A DNA stretch of 52,620 nucleotides from Chloroflexota bacterium (GCA_029262695.1 JAJCYV010000043.1:1-52620); one strand, 5' to 3'; positions 16,373 to 23,927 are shown, counted from the stretch's first letter. Notes: generated by a model not told the origin, from the sequence alone. A program made the numbers and translations.

Positions 16373-16776
16373 GCGGCCGCCGCCTCCGCCAGCGGGAACG
16401 AAATCGTCGCCCGCCCTGTCATCACTGCCTCCCCGCCGCGCGCGACAGCCAGCTCGACGCCCATAAGGGCCCAGCCGGCGCGTTCGCCACGGGATGCGAT
16501 CCGGGCGGCCACGGTCAGCGCCTCGCCGCGACGCACCGGCGCGGTGAACCCCAGCTCCTGGCCGGCATGCAGCGTCCCCGGCGGCAGGCTCGCGTGCTCC
16601 AGCAGAGCACGGATCGCCAGCGCCGCGACCGCCATCGGCGGCACGAACGCGCCGTCCAGCGCGCCGGTCGCCTCGTCCTCGACGGAAGCGACGTAGGCGT
16701 CCACCCACTCGTCGCCGAGGTCGAAGGACACCGGCGGAAAGTCGTAGCCCTTCTCCAGGGCGGCAAGCGTCGTCAT
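16369..16776 (-). CDS. Hotdog-fold protein, FAS1-type dehydratase-like
   Basis: This 135-residue protein looks like the N-terminal MaoC-like dehydratase fold (FAS1_DH/HadA-like). It contains FVPPMAVAALAIRALLEH, AGQELGFTAPVRRGEALTVAARI and a closing VMTGRATISFP strand. It lacks the D/H hydratase signature seen in its neighbour, as expected for the non-catalytic partner of a heterodimeric hydratase. It overlaps the genes on either side by four bases. The likely role is to form a heterodimer with the 15968-16372 product and shape its acyl-binding pocket. Confidence 0.75.
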   Translation of the reverse strand: MTTLAALEKGYDFPPVSFDLGDEWVDAYVASVEDEATGALDGAFVPPMAVAALAIRALLEHASLPPGTLHAGQELGFTAPVRRGEALTVAARIASRGERAGWALMGVELAVARGGEAVMTGRATISFPLAEAAAA

Positions 16777-17153
16777 GCCGGCTGGCTCGGCCCGGAGAAG
16801 CGCGTCATATCGATCGCCCGTCGTTCATGCTTTCCCTCGCCGATCTTCGCTCCCGTCTCGTTGTACGCCTCCACGGCGAAGACGGCTTTGCGTTCGTCGG
16901 ACTCGATCGTCCTCGCCTTGACCGTAACCTTCATGCCGATGGGTGTCGGCGCCGAGTGCTTGACCTCGACCTTGTAGCCGACGGAGTTCTCGCCTGTGCC
17001 CAGATACGGGATCATCATCTTCAGGCAGAGTTGCTCGAAGTGACCGACCATCGTCGGCGTCGAGTACATCGGCATCGGCAGGTGACGGACACCCATCTCA
17101 GGCGTCGTCTCAATGACCATTTCGTCGCTGGTTCCATCCGGGATCGGCTTCAT
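16773..17153 (-). CDS. FlK-like hotdog thioesterase
   Basis: This 126-residue hotdog protein belongs to the fluoroacetyl-CoA-thioesterase-like group. Thr32, Glu40 and His66 have exactly the spacing of the FlK triad Thr42/Glu50/His76 (8 and 26 residues), in STPTMVGHFEQ and VEVKHSAPTPIG. FlK itself protects against fluoroacetate, but most relatives act on unknown acyl-CoAs. It is the first gene of the seven-gene minus-strand operon, facing the 2Fe-2S ferredoxin gene. AGGAGG lies upstream at a slightly long spacing, and TATACT at 17201-17196 is the best -10 candidate. Confidence 0.85.
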   Translation of the reverse strand: MKPIPDGTSDEMVIETTPEMGVRHLPMPMYSTPTMVGHFEQLCLKMMIPYLGTGENSVGYKVEVKHSAPTPIGMKVTVKARTIESDERKAVFAVEAYNETGAKIGEGKHERRAIDMTRFSGPSQPA

Positions 17154-17195
17154 CTGACGGGAAGACCTCCTCTGAGACGGTGGGGAATCAGACCA

Positions 17196-17201
17196 AGTAT
17201 A
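17196..17201 (-). promoter_or_regulatory. Candidate -10 box of the seven-gene lipid operon
   Basis: TATACT on the minus strand lies 43 bases before ATG 17153. The nearest -35-like element, TTGCGG, is at 17226-17221, a 19-bp spacing, so the call is tentative. The message would include GAGGAGG. Confidence 0.4.
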
Positions 17202-17269
17202 TGCGACCGCGACCCACCAGCCGCAAGCCTTTCCGCCGCCGGTGCTACCATCATTGCGGAGCTCATTTC

Positions 17270-17581
17270 GTGCCGAAAATCAGGATCCTCCCACTTGACC
17301 GCGAGATCGACGCGCTGGCCGGCCAGACGATCATGGCCGCGGCGCACGACAGCGGCCTCTACTGGCCCACCACGTGCGGTGGCCAGGCGATCTGCACGAC
17401 TTGCCTGTGCCGCATCGAAGCGGGCGCCAACAACCTCGACGACATCGGCCGCGCGGAGCTGAAGACGATGACCGAAGAGCGGCCCGAAGCGATGGTGCGC
17501 AAAAACAACCTGCGGCTCGCCTGTCAGGCGCGGGTCAGCGGCGACGTGACGGTCAACAAGCGCGGCGTGAGAGATGAGTGA
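17270..17581 (+). CDS. 2Fe-2S ferredoxin
   Basis: This 103-residue ferredoxin has the CX5CX2C...C ligand pattern (CGGQAICTTC, then LACQ) of adrenodoxin/plant-type folds, with an extra Cys just after the third ligand (TTCLC). It would carry single electrons to an oxygenase or dehydrogenase in the cytoplasm. Although the frame is open from 17180, I start at GTG 17270: GGAG lies eight bases before it, and the upstream reading is basic low-complexity sequence unlike ferredoxins. The gene is divergent from the lipid operon and 57 bases ahead of a second, 7Fe/8Fe-type ferredoxin. Confidence 0.88.
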   Translation: MPKIRILPLDREIDALAGQTIMAAAHDSGLYWPTTCGGQAICTTCLCRIEAGANNLDDIGRAELKTMTEERPEAMVRKNNLRLACQARVSGDVTVNKRGVRDE

Positions 17582-17591
17582 TGCACGTCGC

Positions 17592-17620
17592 TTGTTGCGT
17601 TACTTAGCGACCGTTAGAAT
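17592..17620 (+). promoter_or_regulatory. Promoter of 7Fe/8Fe ferredoxin with embedded TTACTTAGC half-site
   Basis: TTGTTG (17592-17597) and TAGAAT (17615-17620) are 17 bp apart. Inside the spacer, TTACTTAGC (17600-17608) is identical to the left arm of the diiron-gene operator at 11403-11411. The matching right arm is only partly present, so binding there could be weaker. Confidence 0.65.
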
Positions 17621-17637
17621 ACCGGACAAGCGAAGCC

Positions 17638-17928
17638 ATGACGTACGTCATCACGGAACCCTGCATCGACACCAAGGACGCCTCCTGCGTCGACGTCTGC
17701 CCCGTCGACTGTATCCACTCGACCGCGGACGACCCTCAATACTTCATCGACCCCGCCATGTGCATCGACTGCGCCGCCTGCGAATCCGTCTGCCCCGTCT
17801 CCGCGATCTTCTTCGAGGATGACGTGCCGGAAGAGCAGAAGAAGTTTACGGCGATCAACGCGGAGTGGTTCGAGAAACACGACACCAGCGGCGCCTGGCG
17901 CTCGACAGCCGAACGCCACGACGCCTAG
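17638..17928 (+). CDS. Ferredoxin with two Fe-S clusters (7Fe/8Fe type)
   Basis: This 96-residue protein has an N-terminal cluster site with Cys9, Cys17, Cys21 and Cys25 (CX7CX3CX3C) and a regular CIDCAACESVCPV second site, followed by an acidic tail of about 35 residues. The family is the FdxA-like low-potential ferredoxins often used with oxygenases and P450s. A close paralogue lies at 34790-35083 on the minus strand. A good promoter lies just upstream and carries a half-site shared with the diiron-protein gene. This raises the possibility that it is the electron donor for that oxygenase; that is inference. Confidence 0.92.
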   Translation: MTYVITEPCIDTKDASCVDVCPVDCIHSTADDPQYFIDPAMCIDCAACESVCPVSAIFFEDDVPEEQKKFTAINAEWFEKHDTSGAWRSTAERHDA

Positions 17929-17948
17929 CGCCTCGCCACCGGCCCGCC

Positions 17949-17977
17949 TTGACCTGCCGTTCGTGATTCTCTATTCT
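17949..17977 (+). promoter_or_regulatory. Promoter of the LysR-family gene
   Basis: TTGACC (17949-17954), 17-bp spacer and TATTCT (17972-17977) form a strong housekeeping-type promoter. It would start transcription near 17984, about 40 bases before the TTG start. The AT-rich segment 17982-18010 could hold the autoregulatory LysR site. Confidence 0.7.
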
Positions 17978-18024
17978 GATTCATAGCCCCCATAGGCAAT
18001 TTGAATAGCTGAGGTACTACGCGC

Positions 18025-18930
18025 TTGGACTTCGGGCAAATCGAGGCATTCATACAGGTCTCCACTCACAACTCCTTCAGTCGCGCCGCTGAGGCGCTGC
18101 ACCTTACCCAACCTTCCATCACCGCGCGCATCCAGGCGCTGGAGCGCGAGCTGGGCGAGGAGCTGTTCGAGCGAGGCGGCCGCGGCGTGCGCCTGACGGA
18201 CGCCGGCCGCGTCTTCCTCCCCTATGTCGAGCGCATCCTCCAGCACCTTCAGGAGGGCCGCGACGCCGTCGAGGATGTGCGCAACGTCCAGCTCGGCTCC
18301 TTGCGCCTCGGCTCCGCTCTCACGATCTCCACCTACGTCCTGCCGAACATCCTCCACCGCTTCTGCGGTGACTACCCACTCGTCGACGTCGTCATCCGTT
18401 CCGGCCGCTCAGAGCAGGTCCTCAACATGATTCTCACCGACGAAGTGCAGGTCGGAATCCTGCGCACGCTCTCTCACCCGGATACGGAGAGCATTCACCT
18501 TTACGACGATGAGATCGTGCTCATCGCCCACCCGGACCATGCGTTCGCGGCCTCCGGCACGGCGACGATCGCCGAAGTCGCCAGCGAGCCGATCGTGCTC
18601 TTCGACCGCGGCTCCTCCTACTACGGCCTGATCCACGACCTTTTCCGCAAGGCGAACGTCATCCCCAACGTCGCCATGGAGCTCGACTCGCTCGAGGCGA
18701 CCAAGCGCATGGTCGAAGAGGGACTCGGCGTCGCCATCGTGCCCGAGGTGACGATCCGGCGGGAACTGGAGTCGGGAGCGCTTGTCCAGGTTGGGCTCGC
18801 GGACATCGAGCCGATCCGGCGGCAGATTTCGCTGCAGTACCGGCGCAACCGCAAGCGTTCGCGGGCCGTGCAGGCGTTCATCGACACGCTGGCCGAGATC
18901 TATTCCGCGCGACTGCCCGTTACGAGCTAG
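18025..18930 (+). CDS. LysR-family transcriptional regulator (CysB/Cbl-like effector domain)
   Basis: This 301-residue protein has the N-terminal winged HTH of LysR proteins: FIQVSTHNSFSRAAEALHLTQPSITARI, whose two halves cover the helix-turn-helix at about residues 18-37. A linker helix (ERELGEELFERGGRGVRLTDAG) and a periplasmic-binding-protein-like effector domain follow. It should bind a small molecule and activate or repress nearby genes as a tetramer. The TTG start is supported by GAGGT nine bases upstream and by the family N-terminus. The likely targets cannot be named; the adjoining ferredoxin genes are candidates. Its stop overlaps the convergent endonuclease IV stop. Confidence 0.93.
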   Translation: MDFGQIEAFIQVSTHNSFSRAAEALHLTQPSITARIQALERELGEELFERGGRGVRLTDAGRVFLPYVERILQHLQEGRDAVEDVRNVQLGSLRLGSALTISTYVLPNILHRFCGDYPLVDVVIRSGRSEQVLNMILTDEVQVGILRTLSHPDTESIHLYDDEIVLIAHPDHAFAASGTATIAEVASEPIVLFDRGSSYYGLIHDLFRKANVIPNVAMELDSLEATKRMVEEGLGVAIVPEVTIRRELESGALVQVGLADIEPIRRQISLQYRRNRKRSRAVQAFIDTLAEIYSARLPVTS

Positions 18931-19778
18931 CTGCTCGCCGCTGCCCGAAGCTCTTTCAGTATGTCGAGGTTCGCCCTGTCCGGGCCGCTGCCTTCGGACC
19001 CGGGCACCTCAAGCAAGAACGGCACGTCGGCAAAAGCAGCGTGGGAGAGCAAGTTCGCGAAGCCGTCACGGCCGATGTAGCCTTCGCCAATGTTCTCGTG
19101 CCGGTCCTTGCCGCCCCCGAACTCGATCTTCGAGTCGTTCGCGTGCACAGCGGCCAGCCGGTCGAGGCCGATCTCCTCGTCGAACTCGGCCATCGCGGCG
19201 TCCAGGCCTTCGCGCGTCTTCACGTCGTAGCCGGCGGCGAACGAGTGCTGCGTGTCGAGGCAGACTTTGACGCGGTCGCTCCCGGACTCGCGGGCGATGC
19301 GGCCCAGCTCGCCGAACTTCGAGCCGACGGCGCCACCCATCCCGGCGCTGTTCTCCAGGATCAGCCAGGCATCGTCCGGCGTCGCCTGCAGCACCTGGCT
19401 GCACTGGTCGATCACCTGGCCGACGCGGGCCTCGTAACCGGCGCCCTTGTGGCTACCGAGGTGAAAGATCACGCCCCTTGCGCCGATGAGGAACGCGGAG
19501 TTCATCTCGGCGACGAGCGCCTCCTGCGACTTCCTGAGCAGTTCCGGATTGTCCGTCGCGAAGTTCATCAGGTAAAGGCCATGGATAAACACCGGCCCGA
19601 TGCCGGTCTCCTTGAGACGCGCCTTGAACGCGGCGACTTCTTCGTCCGAGTAGGTCTTGCGGCGCCAGGCCTGCGGCGCACCGCTGAACACCTGAATCGT
19701 CTCCGCACCCATCTCCTCCGCACGGTCGACCGCCTTGTCGACGCCGCCTGCCGTTCGCACGTGTGCACCAAGCTTCAT
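18927..19778 (-). CDS. nfo: Endonuclease IV (AP endonuclease)
   Basis: This 283-residue TIM-barrel AP endonuclease starts MKLGAHVRTAGG. It has HLGSHKGAG, ENSAGMGG, CLDTQHSFAAGYD, HANDSK and the HENIGEGYIG signature, which together hold the three-zinc site. It cleaves abasic DNA 5' of the lesion in base-excision repair. I begin at 19778 rather than seven codons earlier because TATACT lies seven bases in front of that ATG, a leaderless arrangement, and because the family N-terminus matches. A heptamer repeat array lies just upstream in the -35 region. Confidence 0.93.
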   Translation of the reverse strand: MKLGAHVRTAGGVDKAVDRAEEMGAETIQVFSGAPQAWRRKTYSDEEVAAFKARLKETGIGPVFIHGLYLMNFATDNPELLRKSQEALVAEMNSAFLIGARGVIFHLGSHKGAGYEARVGQVIDQCSQVLQATPDDAWLILENSAGMGGAVGSKFGELGRIARESGSDRVKVCLDTQHSFAAGYDVKTREGLDAAMAEFDEEIGLDRLAAVHANDSKIEFGGGKDRHENIGEGYIGRDGFANLLSHAAFADVPFLLEVPGSEGSGPDRANLDILKELRAAASS

Positions 19779-19785
19779 AGCGGCC

Positions 19786-19791
19786 AGTATA
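19786..19791 (-). promoter_or_regulatory. Candidate -10 box of nfo (leaderless)
   Basis: TATACT on the minus strand ends seven bases before ATG 19778. The region where a -35 would lie is filled by the heptamer repeat at 19800-19832, and no TTGACA-like element is evident there. Confidence 0.55.
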
Positions 19792-19799
19792 GCGCGCAA

Positions 19800-19832
19800 G
19801 GTGCGAGGTGCGAGGTGTCAGGTGTCAGGTGC
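19800..19832. repeat. Heptanucleotide tandem repeat (4.7 units)
   Basis: GGTGCGA twice, GGTGTCA twice and a partial GGTGC run head to tail. On the other strand the units read CACCTGA/CACCTCG, close to the CACCTGT/CTCCTGT units at 19994 and 47890. It lies just upstream of nfo. Confidence 0.75.
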
Positions 19833-19849
19833 TAGACCCCGTTCCTCCT

Positions 19850-19961
19850 GAGGCTCTCGAAGCCTGCCCTGAGCGCCCCGCCCCGCGGGGCAGTCGAAGG
19901 GGGCGAGCGGGGCACTCACGCCCCGGAACGGATGGTGCGCTGCTCATGGTTCGAGAGCCTC
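19850..19961. repeat. REP/MITE-like element with 12-bp terminal inverted repeats
   Basis: GAGGCTCTCGAA (19850-19861) and TTCGAGAGCCTC (19950-19961) are exact inverted repeats 88 bp apart. The inside carries CCCCGCGGGG (19881-19890) and GTCGAAGGGG, which resemble intergenic palindromic repeats common in GC-rich genomes. No transposase is encoded. The stretch 19962-19993 has no feature beyond a CCCCGTCCCG tract. Confidence 0.65.
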
Positions 19962-19993
19962 ACCAATGAGCGGGGCGGAACCCCGTCCCGTGT

Positions 19994-20028
19994 CACGTGC
20001 CACCTGTCTCCTGTCTCCTGTCTCCTTA
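19994..20028. repeat. Heptanucleotide tandem repeat (5 units)
   Basis: CACGTGC, CACCTGT, CTCCTGT, CTCCTGT and CTCCTTA follow one another. The last unit contains the stop codon of the minus-strand CoA-transferase gene at 20026-20028, so the array abuts or enters that gene. Confidence 0.75.
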
Positions 20029-21483
20029 CAGCCGTTCGGCTTCGCGGCGAAGATCGGCGCGGAAGTCGGGGTGGGCAACGGCGATGAGCTCCTGGGCACG
20101 CTGGCGGTGGTTCTTGCCCCAGAGGCGGGCCACGCCATGCTCCGTGATCACCGTATCGGCGAAGTAGCGCGGTATCGTGACGAGCGACCCGGCCTCCTGC
20201 TGAGCAACCACGCGCGAGACTGCACCGTGCATCGCCGTCGACGGCAGCAGCGTGATCGCCCGGCCGCCCTTCGAGAGCACGGCGGCGATGTGTGTCTCCG
20301 GTTGGCCACCGGTCCCGTTGATCAGCCGCGAGCCGAAGACGGACTCTGAGTTGATCTGGCCAACGAGATCGATGGATAGCGCGTTGTTGATGGCGTGGAA
20401 GTTCTCGTTCTGTGACATCAGGTTCATGCTGAGCAGGTAGTCGGGGTCGTAGCACTCGAACTTCGGATTGTTGGTCACGATCTTCAGACCCTCCAGGTCC
20501 GATCCCGACCAGGCGACCGCGACTGCCTTCCCCTGGTGCAGCTGCTTCCGGGCGCCGTTGATCACGCCGGCCTCGACCAGCTGCGCGATACCGGGCGCCA
20601 CCATCTCCGTGTGCAGGCCCAGGTCGTGCTTGCCGTCGAACGCGCCGGCGCGGGCCAGATACGTCCCCGGCTCGCCGACGCCGATCTGGATCGTCGCGCC
20701 GTCCGGGAGCACCTCCGAGACGTGCCCGGCGATGGCCTTCGCTTCCTCCGGCGGCTCAGCCAGGCCAAGTGCCCGGCGGACCTGCATCGGCTGCAGCCGC
20801 GTCATCGCCGGCCCGATCACGATGAGACGGTCGACGTCGCCCTCCAGGTCGTCAACGATCGCCTGGTATTCGGCTTTCAGCGCTTCGTCCTCGACGCGGC
20901 CGAGCCAGCGATCGACGAGCGGCTGCGTGATCTCGAAGGGGGGCACCTCGACAAAGCGGGCGATCTCGCTGACGTGCACCTTGTTGTCGCCGAAGACGGG
21001 GCGCAGGCCGGCGTCGACCTCGGCGATCGTCTTCCTGGCGTGACGGACGTAAACGCGCTTGTTCCAGTTGTGAGCGCCGAACTGCACGTAGCCCTCATCG
21101 TCAGGCGGCGTCACAGAGGTCAGGAAGACGTCGACCTCGCGCCACTCCGCGCGACCCTCCTCCTGCCCCTTGAAGCTCAGGGAGAAGAGGTTTGGCAGGT
21201 AGGTGGCTCTGCCTTCGTCCGTCGCCGTCCGGCCGTAATCGCTGACGAACAGCTCGAACTCGATCCGGAAGAGGTCGCTGCCGGGGCGGAGCCAGCCCGG
21301 GTCGGTCAACGGCGCAGCCAGCCTGAGCTCGATCTCGCCCGCGTCCTGACAGCGGCGGAAGAGCGCCGCCTGCAATGTGCGCGGCCCGGCGATCGGTATC
21401 GCCACCAGGTCTCCGCCCTGCACGTCCGCCATCGCCTCGTCAGCGGTGCAGAGCTTGCGCTTGTACTCTTCTCGCCAGTCCAA
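20026..21483 (-). CDS. Acetyl-CoA hydrolase/transferase-family CoA-transferase
   Basis: This 485-residue protein is related to 4-hydroxybutyrate, butyryl and propionyl CoA-transferases. It has IQIGVGEPGTYLA, the LGLHTEMVAPGIAQL segment that holds the catalytic Glu in the family, INSESVFGSRLINGTGGQ and VTEHGVARLWGK. It transfers CoA between acyl groups through a glutamyl-CoA intermediate. The open frame runs to 21828, but I start at TTG 21483 (DWREEYKRKL is the usual beginning), with GGGAGG eight bases upstream. An ATG at 21513 is the alternative. A diverged paralogue lies at 40600-41919. CATAAT at 21517-21512 could be its -10. Confidence 0.9.
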   Translation of the reverse strand: MDWREEYKRKLCTADEAMADVQGGDLVAIPIAGPRTLQAALFRRCQDAGEIELRLAAPLTDPGWLRPGSDLFRIEFELFVSDYGRTATDEGRATYLPNLFSLSFKGQEEGRAEWREVDVFLTSVTPPDDEGYVQFGAHNWNKRVYVRHARKTIAEVDAGLRPVFGDNKVHVSEIARFVEVPPFEITQPLVDRWLGRVEDEALKAEYQAIVDDLEGDVDRLIVIGPAMTRLQPMQVRRALGLAEPPEEAKAIAGHVSEVLPDGATIQIGVGEPGTYLARAGAFDGKHDLGLHTEMVAPGIAQLVEAGVINGARKQLHQGKAVAVAWSGSDLEGLKIVTNNPKFECYDPDYLLSMNLMSQNENFHAINNALSIDLVGQINSESVFGSRLINGTGGQPETHIAAVLSKGGRAITLLPSTAMHGAVSRVVAQQEAGSLVTIPRYFADTVITEHGVARLWGKNHRQRAQELIAVAHPDFRADLRREAERL

Positions 21484-21619
21484 AGTCGCACCCTCCCGAA
21501 AGTTAGCGCCCATTATGGCCACCGCGGGCAGCGAACGCCACCGGCGAACCTGATTCCGTTCTGGACGCGTATCTAGAGGCAGCATAAGATGGAAGTAAGA
21601 GAACGCCCGGATAATTCCC

Positions 21620-22027
21620 ATGCCCAGACAGTCAGACCGCATCCAAGAAGAGGTCGATGAGCTTCTCGCCAAGATCGAGAAGTTCCCGCCGCGGCGTCCC
21701 CGCAGCCGGCGCATCGGCGATGCCATTACGGCGCCGCTTCGCGCGCTCCGGCGCGGCCTCTCCGGACTCAGCCTGCCGCGCATCTCCGCCGGACACGTGC
21801 TTCTCGCCGCGATCATCATCATCGTCATCGCCTACGTCGCCGGTGGCTCGGGCGACATCTGGCGCTGGATCATCGTCGGCGGCATCGCGCTCTTCATCGC
21901 CGCCTTCGTCATGTCACTGCGCCGCCAATCCAGGCCGCCGGCCGAACGGTACTGGCGGGACCGCCCGATCGACCTCGAAGACCGCGGCTCCCGGCGCTCG
22001 TTCTGGGACCGCTGGCGCGGCCGCTAG
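21620..22027 (+). CDS. Small two-helix membrane protein, unknown function
   Basis: This 135-residue protein has a basic cytoplasmic N-terminus (about 1-58, with many Arg and Pro), two hydrophobic helices (AGHVLLAAIIIIVIAYVAG and WIIVGGIALFIAAFVMSL) with a GGSGDIWR turn between them, and a basic, Trp/Arg-rich C-terminal tail (RSFWDRWRGR). I do not recognise a family. GATAAT at 21610-21615 lies four bases before the ATG, rather close for a leaderless promoter. The M28 peptidase gene begins 13 bases after its stop, suggesting cotranscription. Confidence 0.7.
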   Translation: MPRQSDRIQEEVDELLAKIEKFPPRRPRSRRIGDAITAPLRALRRGLSGLSLPRISAGHVLLAAIIIIVIAYVAGGSGDIWRWIIVGGIALFIAAFVMSLRRQSRPPAERYWRDRPIDLEDRGSRRSFWDRWRGR

Positions 22028-22040
22028 ACCGGCGACCAGA

Positions 22041-23348
22041 TTGCCCATCCGTCTCCTGGCGCTTCCCCTGATCGCCTGCCTGGCGCTCGTCATCGCCTGC
22101 ACGAGCGGCGGCGATTCCGACGCCACGCGATCGCCGGCTCCCTCGACGACGGCCACCACCACGAGCCCGACCGGCAGCCCGGAGGCCGCCGGCTTCGACC
22201 GCGACCCGGCGTTCAGCGCGGACCGCGCCTTCGCCCACGCGGAGACCCTTGCCATCAGCATCGGCTCACGGCCGGCCGGTAGCCCTGAGGAGCTGGCTGC
22301 CGCCGACTACATCCGCACCGAACTGACGGCATTCGGCTACGCGGCCGAACTGCAGTCCTTCCCGATCGAGACCTTCGAGACTGTCCGCTCGGATCTGAGC
22401 GTCTCCTCTGCGGGTGGCGCGAAGCAGATCACGGCCGTACCGCTCGGCGGCAGCTCTTCCGCCACCGAGACCGGGCAACTCGTCGCCGTCGGTCTCGGCC
22501 ATCCGGGCGACTTCACGGCGGCGGCCGACGGTAACATCGTCCTCATCGAGCGTGGCGAGATCACGTTCTCATCAAAGGTCGCGAACGCCGCGGCCGCGGG
22601 CGCCGTCGCCGCCGTGATCTACAACGACGAGGGTGGCCCGTTCAGCGGGCGGCTGGACGGGACGCCAGGCATCCCCGTCGTGTCCATCACCAGAGAGGAC
22701 GGCGAGTCGCTCCTCGACCTGATGGCGAACGAGACGCTGACGGCGACGGTGGACGTCGAGATCAACGCCGTCAGCGGCGCGTCGCAGAACGTGGTGGCGC
22801 GACCGGCCGAAGGCGCCTGCCGGATCGTCGTCGGCGGCCACTACGACTCGGTGCCGGCCGGCCCGGGCGCCAACGACAACGGCTCCGGCACGGCTGTCGT
22901 GATCGAGCTGGCCCGGACGCTTGCGGCGAACGGCGGCGGTGACGTCTGTTTCGCGCTCTTCGGCGCGGAGGAGATCGGCCTTGTCGGGAGCTTCGCTTAC
23001 GTCGCGGCCCTCTCGCCTGACGAGCTGAGCGGCCTGGACGCGATGCTCAACTTCGACATGCTGGCCGTCGGGACGGGCTGGCCCCTGAGCGGCTCAACGG
23101 CTCTGGTCGACCTCGCCGGCGAGGTTGCCGAAGGTCTTGCCATCCCGTACCGCCTGTCGTCGTCCGAGCCCGGCGGCAGCGACCACGCTCCGTTCATCAG
23201 GGCCGGCGTGCCGTCGATCATCTTCAACTGCTTCTGCGACCCCAACTTCCACACAGCAGCCGACAGTCTCGACTCCCTGCAGCGAGACCGATTCGGCGAG
23301 GCCGGGACGCTGGGCCTCGGCCTGATCGACGCGCTGCTTGCGAACTGA
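22041..23348 (+). CDS. Secreted lipoprotein M28-family aminopeptidase with PA domain
   Basis: This 435-residue protein starts with a lipoprotein signal peptide (LLALPLIACLALVIAC) and a Ser/Thr/Pro linker. A protease-associated domain follows at about residues 120-235. The C-terminal half is an M28 zinc peptidase with metal ligands in GGHYDSVPAG, NDNGSG, GAEEIG (the catalytic Glu next to a ligand Glu), NFDML and FHTAADS. It should trim peptides outside the membrane. The start is TTG 22041, placed so that the signal peptide begins at the right distance; the open frame upstream is a shadow of the preceding gene. No clear ribosome-binding site is seen. Confidence 0.88.
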   Translation: MPIRLLALPLIACLALVIACTSGGDSDATRSPAPSTTATTTSPTGSPEAAGFDRDPAFSADRAFAHAETLAISIGSRPAGSPEELAAADYIRTELTAFGYAAELQSFPIETFETVRSDLSVSSAGGAKQITAVPLGGSSSATETGQLVAVGLGHPGDFTAAADGNIVLIERGEITFSSKVANAAAAGAVAAVIYNDEGGPFSGRLDGTPGIPVVSITREDGESLLDLMANETLTATVDVEINAVSGASQNVVARPAEGACRIVVGGHYDSVPAGPGANDNGSGTAVVIELARTLAANGGGDVCFALFGAEEIGLVGSFAYVAALSPDELSGLDAMLNFDMLAVGTGWPLSGSTALVDLAGEVAEGLAIPYRLSSSEPGGSDHAPFIRAGVPSIIFNCFCDPNFHTAADSLDSLQRDRFGEAGTLGLGLIDALLAN

Positions 23349-23356
23349 GGAGCCGC

Positions 23357-23385
23357 TTGCCCGCCAACATGGCCCGCGTTACCAT
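23357..23385 (+). promoter_or_regulatory. Promoter of LysM lipoprotein gene (leaderless)
   Basis: TTGCCC (23357-23362), 17 bp and TACCAT (23380-23385) lie nine bases before GTG 23395. The sequence around the -35, CTTGCCCGCCAACATG, recurs almost unchanged at 28921 upstream of hppA, where GTGAAC also follows. Confidence 0.6.
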
Positions 23386-23394
23386 TCGCCTGAA

Positions 23395-23850
23395 GTGAAC
23401 ATCCCGCCCCCTCCGCCCCGCTTGATCGCGCTCGCCCCCTTGCTCCTCGTCCCGGCCCTGCTCGCCCTGGCAGCGTGCGGCGGCGACGACGACGGCGGCG
23501 GCACGTTCGAGCCGGGCAACCTCACCAATTCAGAGCGCGTACCAACAGCCACGCCCTGGACCGACACGCCCGAACTCGTCATCCTCGACCCCGACAACAT
23601 CAACCCTTTGCCGCCCGACAACCCGAACCAGACCGAGCCAACGGAAGCTCCCGAACCGAACGGCGGCGAGCCCGGTGTCTGCGGCGACACCTACACGGTC
23701 GTCTCAGGTGACACGACATTCGACATAGCCGACAGGTGCGGCGTCTCAGCGGACGATATCATCGCTCTCAACCCGGACATCGACCCGGCCAGCCTCAGCA
23801 TCGGCCAGGTGCTGAACATGCCCTCCGCAGACTCCGACGACACCGAGTAG
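23395..23850 (+). CDS. LysM-domain lipoprotein
   Basis: This 151-residue protein has a signal peptide ending in LLALAAC, giving a lipidated Cys. A Pro/Thr/Asn-rich linker of about 60 residues and a C-terminal LysM domain (YTVVSGDTTFDIADRCGVS, then IIALNPDIDPASLSIGQVL) follow. Two Cys residues flank the LysM start and could form a disulfide. It should bind peptidoglycan or a related glycan at the cell surface. The start is GTG 23395, just behind a -35/-10 pair; the open frame from 23338 would add an implausible N-terminus. Confidence 0.85.
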   Translation: MNIPPPPPRLIALAPLLLVPALLALAACGGDDDGGGTFEPGNLTNSERVPTATPWTDTPELVILDPDNINPLPPDNPNQTEPTEAPEPNGGEPGVCGDTYTVVSGDTTFDIADRCGVSADDIIALNPDIDPASLSIGQVLNMPSADSDDTE

Positions 23851-23856
23851 CGCCCC

Positions 23857-23885
23857 TTCCTGAGCGCACTGCGCTGTGCTAGTAT
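23857..23885 (+). promoter_or_regulatory. Promoter of the carboxyltransferase cluster
   Basis: TTCCTG (23857-23862), a 17-bp spacer and TAGTAT (23880-23885) place a start near 23892, about 36 bases ahead of ATG 23928. It would drive the following four or five collinear genes. Confidence 0.55.
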
Positions 23886-23927
23886 TCACGGCGCAAACCC
23901 CCATTAGTGAAAGTTGGAACTAACAGC

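Noticed and set aside
19800-20028. CRISPR-like array
   Set aside because: The repeats are seven bases with no spacers of constant length, and no cas genes are nearby.
20026-21828. Extended N-terminus for the CoA-transferase to 21828
   Set aside because: The extra sequence is unlike the family and overlaps the plus-strand membrane protein; TTG 21483 with GGGAGG is better.
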